In this document: positions 43,172-53,900 of the stretch, in pieces
Layout: every line of letters begins with the position of its first letter
How positions within the stretch are numbered: the first letter of the stretch is position 1
NCBI GenBank assembly: GCA_038502055.1
Contig: JAXRKN010000030.1
Coordinates: 372,001-436,000 of the forward strand
DNA from: Tanytarsus gracilentus
Taxonomy: Eukaryota; Arthropoda; Insecta; Diptera; Chironomidae
Reading direction: 5' to 3'
DNA: 64,000 nt
The notes under the pieces: generated by a model
What the model was told of the DNA's origin: nothing
What the model saw: only the letters and a program-made list of their open reading frames with translations
Databases searched by the model: none
Translations under genes and position numbers: made by a program

Positions 43172-44771
43172 ATTGTGTTTCTATATAACAAAAGAGACTG
43201 AGATGAGTTTCTTGCAAACGCCGGCAAGGTGATGTAGGCACGAAAGAAGTCACATGAGATTTTCACATGCCAAGCCTCAACCTTAAAAACATCTCTTCGC
43301 ACATGACAATGAAATTTTTTAAGATTTGTCCGACACTTTTCGCACCAATAAGAATCTAATTGAGTTCGTTACTTTTTATCACATGTCACAATTTCATAAT
43401 CACAACAAGCTTGTCAATGAAAATGTAAATTGAGTCTTGATTGAAGCGATTCTAAAATTAAATTTACTTGACACTTTCATAAATCATAATAAAGTTTTTT
43501 TTTGAGTGAGGGATGGACACTAAAATTTAAAAATTTAGCAAGGTTTAGACACTTGGAGATTTCACAATTTTAAATATTTAAAAATCAGGAGTGGACACAA
43601 AAAATTTTTAAATTTAATAATTTTTTTAAATCAGGTTTAGACACTTAGAATATTTTTTAAAAAAATTAAAAAATTTTAAAAAATGAAATAAAAGTGAGTT
43701 GAATTAAAGATTATTCACTGTCCAAATAAATTGAGTAAAGTTTGCATGAGTTATTGACATTATGAGATTAATTTAATAAAAGTCTATTTGATATCGCTTC
43801 AAGGTGATTTCCGTTCGACACATTTTTATCATTACATAGCATGAAATATGAAATTAATTTACAACTCCACACGCGGAACTGAAAGCTTGTTCTTTTCAGC
43901 GTCTTGCAAGAACTTTCAAAGATGTCAGAAAAAAAATTGTTGATGATGCAAAGTTGAGTTCAAAGTCCTTTAATTAGTTTTTATTGCAGTTTTGAATTAT
44001 TTAATTTTTGAATTATTTTTCAACTGCTCTTAAATATTTTTTAAATTTAATTAAAACCTAATTAATTTTTTAATTCACTAATTTTTTTTAAATTTCAATT
44101 TTACGCAAATATTTTTTTGATCCAAAATTGAGTTCAAATTCTTTTAATTAATTTTTAAATTATTTTTAACTGCTGTTAAATATTTTTTTTTAAATTTAAT
44201 AAAAACCTTATTAATTTTTTTTAAAATTTTTTAATTCACTAATTTGTTTTATTAAAATTTAAATCTTACTCAAATTTAAAAAAAAATCCTTTCTCTCCAC
44301 ACGAAAGAAATTCCAGCGAGATATTCGAGATTTCAATCTTCTCGGAACGAATGTAAATATCTAACTGACATCGGAGACTTACAGCAGAAGATGAGCTCTT
44401 AGATAAATTAATATTTCGCGCTCTAACGTTCTCTTCTTTCGTTCACACTCGCAGCAAGTCGCTGGAGAAAAATGAGAAGAAAATAATTTTTTTTATTCTC
44501 TCGCTCTCTCTAAATGGTTTGTTACACTTTCGTGGTCCATTAAAAGAGAGTCAAGTTCATGGATTATCCTTGAAGTTTTTTTTTCTCGCGACATTTCACG
44601 ATCGTGGGATTTGAGTTTGATTTTATTCATAAAAAATGCGAATTTTTTGGAAGTAAATTAGGCTGAAATTTTTTGAAATTATTTAATTCAGTGAAGAATT
44701 TCTAAAAAAACCCGCAAGTTAAATTTAAGTGTTTAAATTCATCTAAAGTTAATCATGATAAAAAATGATCT
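43172..44771. other. Intergenic, upstream of the phospholipase A2 gene
   Basis: AT-rich. Short near-repeats of GGTTTAGACACTTGGAG / GGTTTAGACACTTAGAA (near 43540 and 43627) and of TTGAGTTCAAAGTCCTTTAATTAG-like sequence (near 43953 and 44125) suggest small local duplications. A CT-rich stretch lies near 44500. No exon seen. Confidence 0.4.
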
Positions 44772-44897
44772 TCTCTGTTACATGGTTACGTTTTTATCCT
44801 TAGCCTAGCTTTCGGGCTCATGAAAAGGAAATTAAAACGGTCGCGTCTTGCTGGTAACTCCAGCGTGCTACCTATTAGTATTCAATCAATCAATCAA
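44772..44897. mobile_element. Short SINE-like insertion
   Basis: A 126-bp less AT-rich insert ending in a (CAAT)n tail. It is flanked by a perfect 14-bp direct repeat ATAAAAAATGATCT (44758-44771 and 44898-44911), typical of LINE-mediated retroposition. Internal sequence includes CTAGCTTTCGGGCTCATGAA and GGTAACTCCAGCGTGCTACC. It is too short to code; parent family unknown. Confidence 0.7.
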
Positions 44898-44977
44898 TAA
44901 AAAATGATCTCTGTTTTTATTTCAACTTAAGTAAATATTTTTGTCAATTTTAAAAAAATTTAATTCCGCAGCTCAAA

Positions 44978-45175
44978 ATGTTTATATTCTTTCAAAGTCA
45001 CTTTAAGATCGAGCAAACACTTGAGAAAACTTTCTACACAAGATCGAATGATTGAAAACAATAATTTGATACAGAATCATTAAAATATTTTTTCTCTCCT
45101 CCAGTTTTTTTAATTTTTATTTTTTTTATCTTCACCAATCATTTTTGAGCAGTTTCTCCTCAAAATAACATCCAA
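44978..45175 (+). repeat. Direct repeat, upstream copy
   Basis: About 190-200 bp matching 46566-46765 with moderate divergence. The best blocks are TTTCAAAGTCACTTTAAGAT, CGAGCAAACACTTGAG, ACTTTCTACACAAGATCGAA and CACCAATCATTTTTGAGCA. This copy is the proximal promoter region of the CXCXC gene. Confidence 0.75.
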
Positions 45176-45270
45176 AGAATTTGAGTTTTTTGAAATATTA
45201 TAAAATCCTAAAAATTAATTATTTCACACTTAGTTCTATTTCTTATCTCAATCAAAGTGCAAGCTTAAAA

Positions 45271-46301
45271 ATGAAGTTCTTGGTTTTTATCTCGATAATT
45301 TCTTTATCACATTTGAGTGATGCTCAAAATTCGACTTCCTCAGCTTTGGGAGCTAAAACATCGCCAACTTTGCCACCTTTTTCTGACCCGTTTTGGCCAT
45401 ATCCATTGGGTGCTTGCTTGACCTGTAACTATCCATTGTTTGCGACATTTATCAATGGTGAACTTCCAAATGGAGAATATCAACCCGGATATCCTTATGA
45501 ATATCGAAAACCATGCGAGTGTCCGAGTGGTATTCCAAAAGTTGAAATTGATCATGCTTGCTTCCCAAATCATGTTTTGTATCCATATTATGAAAGTTGC
45601 AAACATACAGCTTACTGCTGCGAATTCGGAAGTTGTAAGTAGATTTTTTTAATTCATTAAACATTCTTTAACATTCGAATTTAATTAGGCAACTGCACCA
45701 ATTGTCCACCTAATAAGCATGTTGTTTTATATAATCCACCCAATTTCGAATGCCAGTGCAATAATTACATGTTAAAGTGTGCAAATTTAACTGAATACAA
45801 TAAAAAAACGTGCGCATGTGAATGTCCACGAAATGCTTACTTGCAATGTCCTGCTAATCAATATTTCGACCGAAAGACCTGCTCATGTTTGTGCAGAGAT
45901 CTCTGTGATGTTTGCTCAAAACCTCAAGTATGGAATCCAAAAATTTGCAATTGTGAATGTCCTCCCCCTATAAGTAAATGTGGTTCTAAGTTTTGGAATC
46001 AAGCAACATGTCAATGCGAGTGCAAACAAAAGGAAAGAACTTGTTGTAATAATGAAAATAAAAAGTGGAGTTCGAAAGTAAGTTTAGGGATTTTTTAGAA
46101 ATAAAATTATTTCACAATTTTTTATTATAGGCTTGCAACTGCGTCTGTATCAAAATTTATGACTGCAAACGTGGTTATGTTTGGAATGACTATACATGCC
46201 AATGTGAAAGGATTCAAAGAGTTGATGTTGAGATCGACATCATAAAAAATGAAACTCCAAAATTGAGAGCAGGAATTGATTTTCATTTGCCAATTGCTTA
46301 A
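45271..46301 (+). CDS. Secreted cysteine-rich CXCXC-repeat protein
   Basis: Exons 45271..45634, 45689..46077 and 46131..46301 join to 307 residues. Start MKFLVFISIISLSHLSDAQ is a signal peptide. After a Pro-rich segment (LPPFSDPFWPYPLGACLTCN) come regularly spaced CXCXC units: CECPSG, CQCNNY, CACEC, CSCLC, CNCEC, CQCEC, CNCVC and CQCE, each about 20-25 residues apart. This pattern is known from Balbiani-ring BR3 proteins of midges and the VEGF-C/PVF C-terminal tail. The product is probably a disulfide-rich extracellular or silk/matrix-associated protein; I see no PDGF/VEGF growth-factor core. The flanking direct repeat suggests the locus once had, or still has, a tandem duplicate. Confidence 0.8.
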
Positions 46302-46354
46302 AAACTTGTGAAAATAAATTCAAAAATGTCAATTTTTTTTTGAAAAAAATTTAA

Positions 46355-46540
46355 ATTGAAACTAAATAAAATAAAAGTGCATTTGTCATAAAATTCTTGA
46401 ACTTATTTGTCATTTCTAAAACCAAAATGTAAAGTTTCTTTAAAGTTAAAATTTCGTTCACGTTTGGAGACTTTAATTTAAAATTATCGATAATTTCTTG
46501 AAGGGCTTTTAAGTGAAGCGTAATAAAGTCGTAATATTTA
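46355..46540 (-). pseudogene. Fragment of the gustatory receptor gene
   Basis: About 185 bp nearly identical to 47279-47465 inside exon 1 of the neighbouring receptor: GCATTTGTCATAAAATTCTT, TTCGTTCACGTTTG and TTTTAAGTGAAGCGTAATAA are shared. It contains substitutions that break the reading and has no other exons. Confidence 0.75.
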
Positions 46541-46565
46541 AATAAAGAATTAAAATTTAAAAATA

Positions 46566-46765
46566 AAATGTTTATTTTCTTTCAAAGTCACTTTAAGATC
46601 GAGCAAACACTTGAGTAAACTTTCTACACAAGATCGAATTAATGTAAACAATTAGTTGATAGAGAATAATTTTTAAAAACAATTTTCTCCCCTCCAGTTT
46701 GTTAAATTTTTATTTTTTAACTCCACCAATCATTTTTGAGCATTTTCTCCTCAAAATAATATCAA
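46566..46765 (+). repeat. Direct repeat, downstream copy
   Basis: Partner of 44978-45175. No CXCXC gene follows it; it is followed by the 3' end of the gustatory receptor gene on the other strand. Confidence 0.7.
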
Positions 46766-46791
46766 ATAAATTTGAGTTAAATTAAAAAAAA

Positions 46792-48024
46792 TTAAACAAC
46801 TTTCACATTTTGAAATTGAATTAAAAGAATTGTGTAAGTTAAAGTTCCTTTGATGATCTAAAAAATAAGTAAAAATATTTTTAATAATTTATTCTAATGC
46901 ATCTTTGCTTACTGTCGCAAGAAGTTTTTTGTTAATTCTGGTTGAGTTGAAATTGTACTCGACTGGCTGCAAATTTATTTGATCATATAAAAATCTCATT
47001 GCGTGCTGACTTTCAATCTCAACTCGAGTTTCCATCTCGTAAATTTTTAATGAGATTGCATTGAAAGTGTTTTCAGTTTTTTGACAGCAAAACGACAAAA
47101 ATGCGAGGACAGAAAATGCAAAGTAGTAGTGGATTGTGAGCTCTGAAGTTTATGAAATTTAATTGAATTAAAATTATTTTAAAATTCTAATTTATTCTCA
47201 CCAATTTTGTTCCCTTTTTTCTGCAGAATTCCTAGTTGAATTTCTAAAAGTCGGTAGTAAGTGATTGTATGCCAAAAAATATTAGAAACTAAATAAAATA
47301 AAAGTGCATTTGTCATAAAATTCTTGAACTCATTTGACATTTCCAAAACCAAAATGTAGAGTTTCTTTAAAGTTAAAATTTCGTTCACGTTTGCAGATTT
47401 TAATTTAAAATTTTCGATAATTTCTTGAAGGGATTTTAAGTGAAGCGTAATAACGTCGACGTAGAAACAAAATTTGTACAAAATTAATTGACTTGTTAGG
47501 TTGTCGATAAAATGCAAAGCTGATGAGGAAAAAAGATAAAAATTTAATCCAGATCGATTGTAAATTTTTACAGTTCTTGTCATTGTCAAAATTATAGCAG
47601 GAATCAAAACCAAAAGAAATAATCGACGAGTCAAAAGTTTTTTCATGTTTTTAAAATTGATTTTTCTTTTGAAGTAAAATTCAAAATTTTCAGAAAATTC
47701 GTCAACAAAATCGAAAAATTTTTTTTCACTTTTATTTTTAACAAAAGGTTCAACAATTCCAATAATTGTGGTAAGAATCACCGATAAAATGCTAATAACA
47801 AACATAGCAAAGCTCAAAATATTTTTCTCAATTTTAATGTCATTTTGTGATTCAGAAAGTTTAACCCAAAATTTTATCGTTGTCGTGAGGTAAAAAATAA
47901 TTCGAAAGGCAAAGTAAAAAATTCGCCATTTTGAAAAATTTGAAGTTGATTTAAGTGAAAAATATTGAAGGCCAAAAATCTCGAGGGGTTTCAAAAGTGA
48001 ATCGAGTATCCTAAACGAACTCAT
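46792..48024 (-). CDS. Gustatory receptor (7-TM insect chemoreceptor)
   Basis: Exons 48024..47202, 47142..46913 and 46857..46792 join to 372 residues, the normal length of an insect Gr. At least six hydrophobic spans are visible in exon 1, for example IFYFAFRIIFYLTTTI, ILSFAMFVISILSVILTTII and RRLFLLVLIPAIILTM. The last exon carries the family signature TYTILLIQF (TYhhhhhQF) just before the C-terminus. The protein forms ligand-gated cation channels in chemosensory neurons; ligand unknown. A partial copy of exon 1 lies 0.9 kb downstream. The model is intact. Confidence 0.88.
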
Positions 48025-48309
48025 TGTCGCGACTGATTAAGTGAAAATTCTATTGCGTGAAATTTAATTGAAAAATCTTGTTCATGAATTTTTAATTTTT
48101 TATATCATGCAATTTTTTTAATTACTGGAAATTAAAAATATTTAAATAAAAAATTAAAAGAGAAATTTTTTTAGTCTCAATTATTTTTCAATAATTTAAT
48201 TAAAATTTCCACACTTTAAAGTCCATCACCGAATCAAATTAAATCACTTCATTTTTTTCCTCATCATTTTCCACTTCAAGTTTTCATTTTGAACACTCAA
48301 CAAGTCAAA

Positions 48310-49447
48310 ATGAAGTTTTTAATTTTAATTCTTGCAATTTTTTATTTAACTTCTCAAACAATTGCTCACGATAAAATCATCATTGGAGTGTTGACGATTG
48401 AAATTTCGAAAGCTTTTGAGATCATGTACAAAGATCAAGCCTACACGAGTTATCTTCCCTTGTCGTATGTCAAGTGGATTGAGCAAGGTGGAGCTCGAAC
48501 AGTTCCGATATGGTTGGGTAAAGATGAAGCGTACTATCGTGAAATTCTCTCGAAAGTCAATGGAGTCCTTTTACCGGGAGGATTTGTGGATAAAAATAAA
48601 CAAGCTGGTTATGCTGAGGCGAGTGGACACATCGTGAAAATTGCATCGGAACTCAACAAACAAGGAGACTTTTTGCCTATTTTTGGAATCGGAGCTGGAA
48701 TGGATTTAATGCTTTTTCATACGAACGATGATGAGGATATTATGGAAGAATGCCAGATGGACTACATGACCGTTTCATTGACGTTGACTAAAAAGGGTAA
48801 AAAAAATTTTATTTTAAATTTCTCCTCATTTTATTTCCATCAAAAAGGCACAAAACAATGCGCGATGTACAACTCAAGCTCCGATCATGTTCGCATTCTC
48901 CTCACCAAGCATCCAACAGCGGTTTTCAACTCCAAGAAATGTTACATCAAAGAATCTTTCGATGCATCTGACTTGGCTGAGAAATGGCACGTTTTTTCGC
49001 TCAACATCGATCAGGGTAAAAGAATTTTTGTGTCTGGAGTCGAGCACAAAATTTATCCTTTCTATGGAGTCATGTTTCATCCTGAGAAAATTGCTTATGA
49101 ATGGTGAGGATGAGATTAAGATTTTTTAGTCTTAAAATCATTTTGGACTAAATTAAAAAAAATTGTCAAAATAAGGAGAAAAAATCTTAAACATTTAATT
49201 TTTTCTCTAATTTAAAATCAGGGCTGAAAAAACAAATTTTCCACACGGCATGGCTGCCATTGAAGCATCCCAATTTTTCTCAAACTACTTCATCAACGAA
49301 TGCCGCAAGAACGCTCATTGGTTCGCATCGAAGGAAGAAGAAGACGATTATTTGTTAGTAAATTTCACTCCCGAGTTCACTGGAAAGAAAGGATCGAGTT
49401 TCTTGCAGTCTTATTTGTTCTCAGATAATGACACCAAGAAACCATAA
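48310..49447 (+). CDS. Gamma-glutamyl hydrolase-like protein lacking the catalytic Cys
   Basis: Exons 48310..48796, 48848..49103 and 49222..49447 join to 322 residues. MKFLILILAIFYLTSQTIA is a signal peptide, fitting the lysosomal/secreted family (peptidase C26, which trims folate polyglutamates). Family segments: YVKWIEQGGARTVPIW, GVLLPGGFVD, PFYGVMFHPEK (the catalytic His is present) and INECRKNAHWF. At the nucleophile elbow, where active enzymes have G-T-C-L-G-F, this protein reads G-I-G-A-G-M, so the cysteine is gone. It is therefore probably a pseudoenzyme or a binding protein. The first intron is 51 nt and stop-free in frame. Expression as a functional protein is inferred from the intact reading. 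Confidence 0.88.
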
Positions 49448-49842
49448 AAAAATGTTAAATGAAAATAAAATGAAAAGATAAAAATAAAAAAAATTAAATT
49501 TTAAATTTTTTTTGTTTGATTTTTAATTTTTTTTTTGGTAGATTTTTAATTTTTTTTCTAATTTATAGTGATAAATTAACTTTCCAAAAATTCATAAAAA
49601 TTTAAAATTGTTCTCTCCTTGAATTTTAACACATTAAAAATTAAATTTTTCACACCTTATGCCTTAAATCTCGTTAACCAAGCGTTTCAATATTGATTTA
49701 GTGATCGAATGAAAATTTTTCAAGTTCGCGAGTATTAAAGTCAGTTGCATCTCGATTTTGTGACGTTGAAGATGGAATTTAAATTTTAGATCAGTCAGAT
49801 AGATGAAAAAGTGAAATTTTAAATTTAAACTCAACTCCAATC
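49448..49842. other. Intergenic
   Basis: AT-rich promoter region for the next small gene. No other signal. Confidence 0.35.
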
Positions 49843-50115
49843 ATGTATCGAGCTGAAAGCCTTTTTATCATCGTTTTAATTTTCATATTCTTCGTGTTAT
49901 TTTGTGTTTTTTACGTGGACTACATCAACAGTCGAAAAGAAGTTGATAATGAATTAAAATTTCATAAATCTGAAACGACCGAAAATCCAATTGAAGTTTT
50001 AAGAACTAAATTTACATTAAAATATGAAATAAATGGAAGTCGAAGGATTGTCAGTGAGGCAACAGAGAAAAATGAGGTGGAAAATCCAGGAGAAATTTTA
50101 TTCCGATACAACTAA
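49843..50115 (+). CDS. Small single-pass membrane protein
   Basis: 90 residues in one exon. An uncleaved N-terminal anchor (SLFIIVLIFIFFVLFCVFYV, residues 6-25) precedes a charged, low-complexity luminal or extracellular tail (ENPIEVLRTKFTLKYEING). I recognise no family. It resembles in layout, but not in sequence, the three small membrane proteins at 19.7-20.9 kb. Confidence 0.5.
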   Translation: MYRAESLFIIVLIFIFFVLFCVFYVDYINSRKEVDNELKFHKSETTENPIEVLRTKFTLKYEINGSRRIVSEATEKNEVENPGEILFRYN

Positions 50116-50927
50116 AATAAAAAATTATAAAATTATTAATTTTATAGAATTTAACATTTTATAAAAATAAAAATTAAAAAATTTGCTGAATTTATTTTAA
50201 AAAATTTACTCCCACGACACCTAGAATGCTTTAAAATCCACATCTGAGTAATTTCCACTGGGTTTTTATTAAAAAATTATTCTCTCTTGTTCCAAAGTTC
50301 TAAGAAAAAAATCATTCAGAATTTTTTATATTCCTTCTTCTCTTCTTTGTGAAGATCTCAACCAGATTTCGCCAGTCGCATTTTGGAGTTTCTTAATACA
50401 AGTTGGTTTAGAAGTTAACACGTAAAAAAATAAATATTAAAGGTTTTAATTTTTAAAAAATGTTTTAAAGGTTTTTAAGAAAAATTATTTAATTAATTGT
50501 TTTATAAAATTAGTAATAAAAATATTTTTTATGCTCAATTGTGAATTAAATTAGTGAAAAAACAATTTTGTGTTAGAATTGAGTTTATTTATTAATTTTC
50601 AAGCCTTAAGGAAATTAATTATATTCAATTTAATTTATAAATTAAACTAAATTTAATATAATAAATTTTTTAAGGCTTCAAATTTCTTCGTATCAGTTTA
50701 AATTAGAGTAAATAACATTGTGTTTAAAAATACTCAAGGAGATTAAAATAAAGTTCAAGGTTATTTTACAGACGTAATCAAAAAACTCGTAAAATATATT
50801 ATAAAAAACAAGTTCTTGGGTAATTTTTGGAAACATTCTGAGTGACTAATTTGAGCTTTAAAGCTTGAAGATTTAGCAAAGCATGAACGATTTTATTTTT
50901 GCTGCCTCATAAAATCTTTTAGTCACA
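50116..50927. other. Intergenic, AT-rich
   Basis: Upstream region of the NACHT gene. No exon or repeat ends recognised. Confidence 0.4.
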
Positions 50928-53900
50928 ATGGATGTGATCGTTAATAAAAATGTGACGGAAGGTAAGAAAATTTTTTATCATATTAAAATAAATTTTTTTA
51001 ATTAATCAGGGTTCAGAACTCTAACAATAATTTTTTAAAATAAATAAAATTTAAAAAATATTTTTATAATTAAAAAAACTTTTAAAATATTTTTAAAATT
51101 AAATAAAATATTGATAAATACTTTTCTAAATAAATTTAATTTTTGAAAATTTAAATTAAAAATATTGAGTAAAATTTTTTATTTATTTATAATTTTGCGC
51201 TTACACACCCACGTATGTGCTTTAAAATAAATAAGCATTTAAAATATATTTTTTTAAATAAATAAAAATTTAAAATATAATTTTGTTTGAATAAATTTAA
51301 TTTAAAAAATATTAGTTTAAAAATATTGATTTTTTTATAATTTTGCGCTTTTACACTAACAAAAATTTAAAATATTTTTTAAAATAAAATTTTACAAATA
51401 TTTTTGCTAAATTACGCATTTACACCCTCGTTTGGGTTTTAAAAATATTTTTAATAAATTTAAATCCTAAAAAAATTCACAGATCTTCCAGTCATCAACC
51501 TCATAAACCTCGAAGATGTCTTCGAAATGGACATGCCGTCGATCGATTCCTTCAGAGATAGTCGAGGTTTCAGTTATCTCATGATCGCCGCTGAGAGAAA
51601 CAATCTTCCCGTTGTCGATTACATTCTAAGTTACGGCATCGATCCTGACTTTGAAGTTGATGGTGAAACTGCTGCGAGTCTCGCCATGAGTCATCGACAC
51701 TTCGGTGTTCTTTTAACGCTTCTCAAGTCGAACGCTCTATTTCCGCCGAATTTCAACGATGACGAAATTTCTGAGGACTTAAAAGCTTTTGTGGACTTAA
51801 ACTTAAGTTTGCATGATAAAATAAGAAAAAATTGTAATGAAAATTTAAAAGAAATTTTCACTCAAAATCCAACTTTGAGGAATTTTTATGACCTCAACAA
51901 TAATTCAGCTCTGCGAATTGCAATCGAGCATAAAAATTTTAAGATCGTTGAAGTTTTACTTGAAAATTCAATTTATCTCGGACCATACGAAGACATTGAC
52001 GAAATTCGCGAAATTCTAACTGAAGACGAACGAAGAGAGCTGCGTGAAATTCACACGAAATTCTCGTCGAGTGTTCTATACGAGCCAATGACGACTCTAA
52101 TGAGTAACTGCAAGCTCGGACCCGATAACGATAAACATCCCCACTTTTTAGAGTTCATTCACGCCGCTTTCTTTTTCCTCCTTGAAATTCCCTCAATTGC
52201 TGTTTTACTCAACGTCGTCGCTGCTTCAAAGCACTTCAAAATTGTTTTCGACTTTAAGAGAGATTCCGTCACTTATCTCGATCCCTTTGCTGAACCCTAC
52301 ACTGATGGCATTTTTTACTTATCACGTAGAATTTACATCGGCGCCAAAGACATTCTCGATCCAGATCGTCGTTTTGAAGTCATTTCAACGATGGCTCACG
52401 AACTATGTCACTACGCGATGTTTCTCGTTTATGGAAATGCTGCAAAACCTTACGTTGAAAATTCGAGAAGTGCTGAGAGATTTGAGAAAATTGCAGCCGA
52501 ATGCCGAAAGTTTCGAACTGCTGAAAAACTTGTAAACTTAGTTTATCAACATTATCCGGTTGAGAGTCAACATGCTGAATTAATTGTTCGTGCTCCACAG
52601 CTTCTTGCACTTTACAATTATGCCCCCGAAGTTTTGGCCGAAAAACGCAAGAAATTTCCTTCGCTTTTTGATTTCTTTGAGAAAAACGTTGTGGACGACA
52701 TGAAAAAGGCTTTACCTAAAATTCAAGCTGAATATCGTTGGAAAAAGGACCGAAAAATTTCAAAATTAAAACTCATAATTTTGATGTTGGTTGTTTGCTT
52801 GGGTGTGACAGCGTTAGGAAGCATTTTAATTGGTTTTTGGCTTTATGAACCAAACTTTTCGTGGGAAACGATGGATCAGAATAAAAAATTGACTTTCATG
52901 AATGCTCCCGTCAATTATCATGGTGTTGATGTAAAATTTTTGGATCTTTTTAATGAAACCTCGTTGATTTATGACAATTTATCATCAGAAACCATCAGAT
53001 ATGGACTTAGGAGGAAAAAAAGTAAATTATCAAGCATCGTTGAGGAGTTTTATGAAAGCAATGTCTACTTAGTATGGAATAACTTAACCGATGGACTCAA
53101 AGAAAAATTGTTAAAGGCTGAGATCAACTTTCAAGGACAACCGGTCTCATTATGCGTTATTCTCTCGTTGAATTGTCTCAAACTTGAACAAATCACTAAA
53201 ATGAGGGTTGACACATTAGGGGCAATTTCACTGACGAACGTTACCCAAAATCAAACATTTCCTTTGAAAAATTTAAACACATTCGAGATAAAAAATTTGC
53301 TGCATGGTAAATCCATGAACATTTCATATGTCATCGATCCAGGAACTAAATTTTTTGTCGAACGATATTTTTATCCCCGTGGAACGGAACCGCATAAAAA
53401 CAATTCAAAAAATGTTGGATACAATGATGTCATTAAAACCGTGGAGAAGGAAAATGTTTTTTTTCTCTTTGACTATGCGGGCGAAGGAAAGTCAACGACA
53501 TACAGAAACTACTGGTTTAAACTCAAGAAAAATTATCCGTGGAAGTGGGTTGAGTTTGTGGATCTTAAGAAACATCTTGAGGCTTACAAGCATTTTGATC
53601 CGTCCAACGTCACTTTCGATGATCTTGCAGATTTCCTCACCACAAAGCTTTTTAACTACACAAATTTTGAGCGCGAAATTTTCACTGAACTTCTTAAATC
53701 GAACAACGCAATTTTTCTTTGGGATGGTGTTGACGAAATTTCGCCACTTTACAAGAAATTTATGATTCAACTTGTGAGTGCTGTTAGAAGCTTAACCTCA
53801 AACTGGCAATTTATATCAACACGACCAGAACACAATCGTGAGTTTAGAGAAAGTTTAAAGGTCACTCCATTCCGACTGGTTCCACTCGAGCGTGAAGATC

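Noticed and set aside
53328..53765. Overlapping 145-codon reading inside the NACHT gene
   Set aside because: Alternative-frame shadow of the main reading; no domain and inferior composition.
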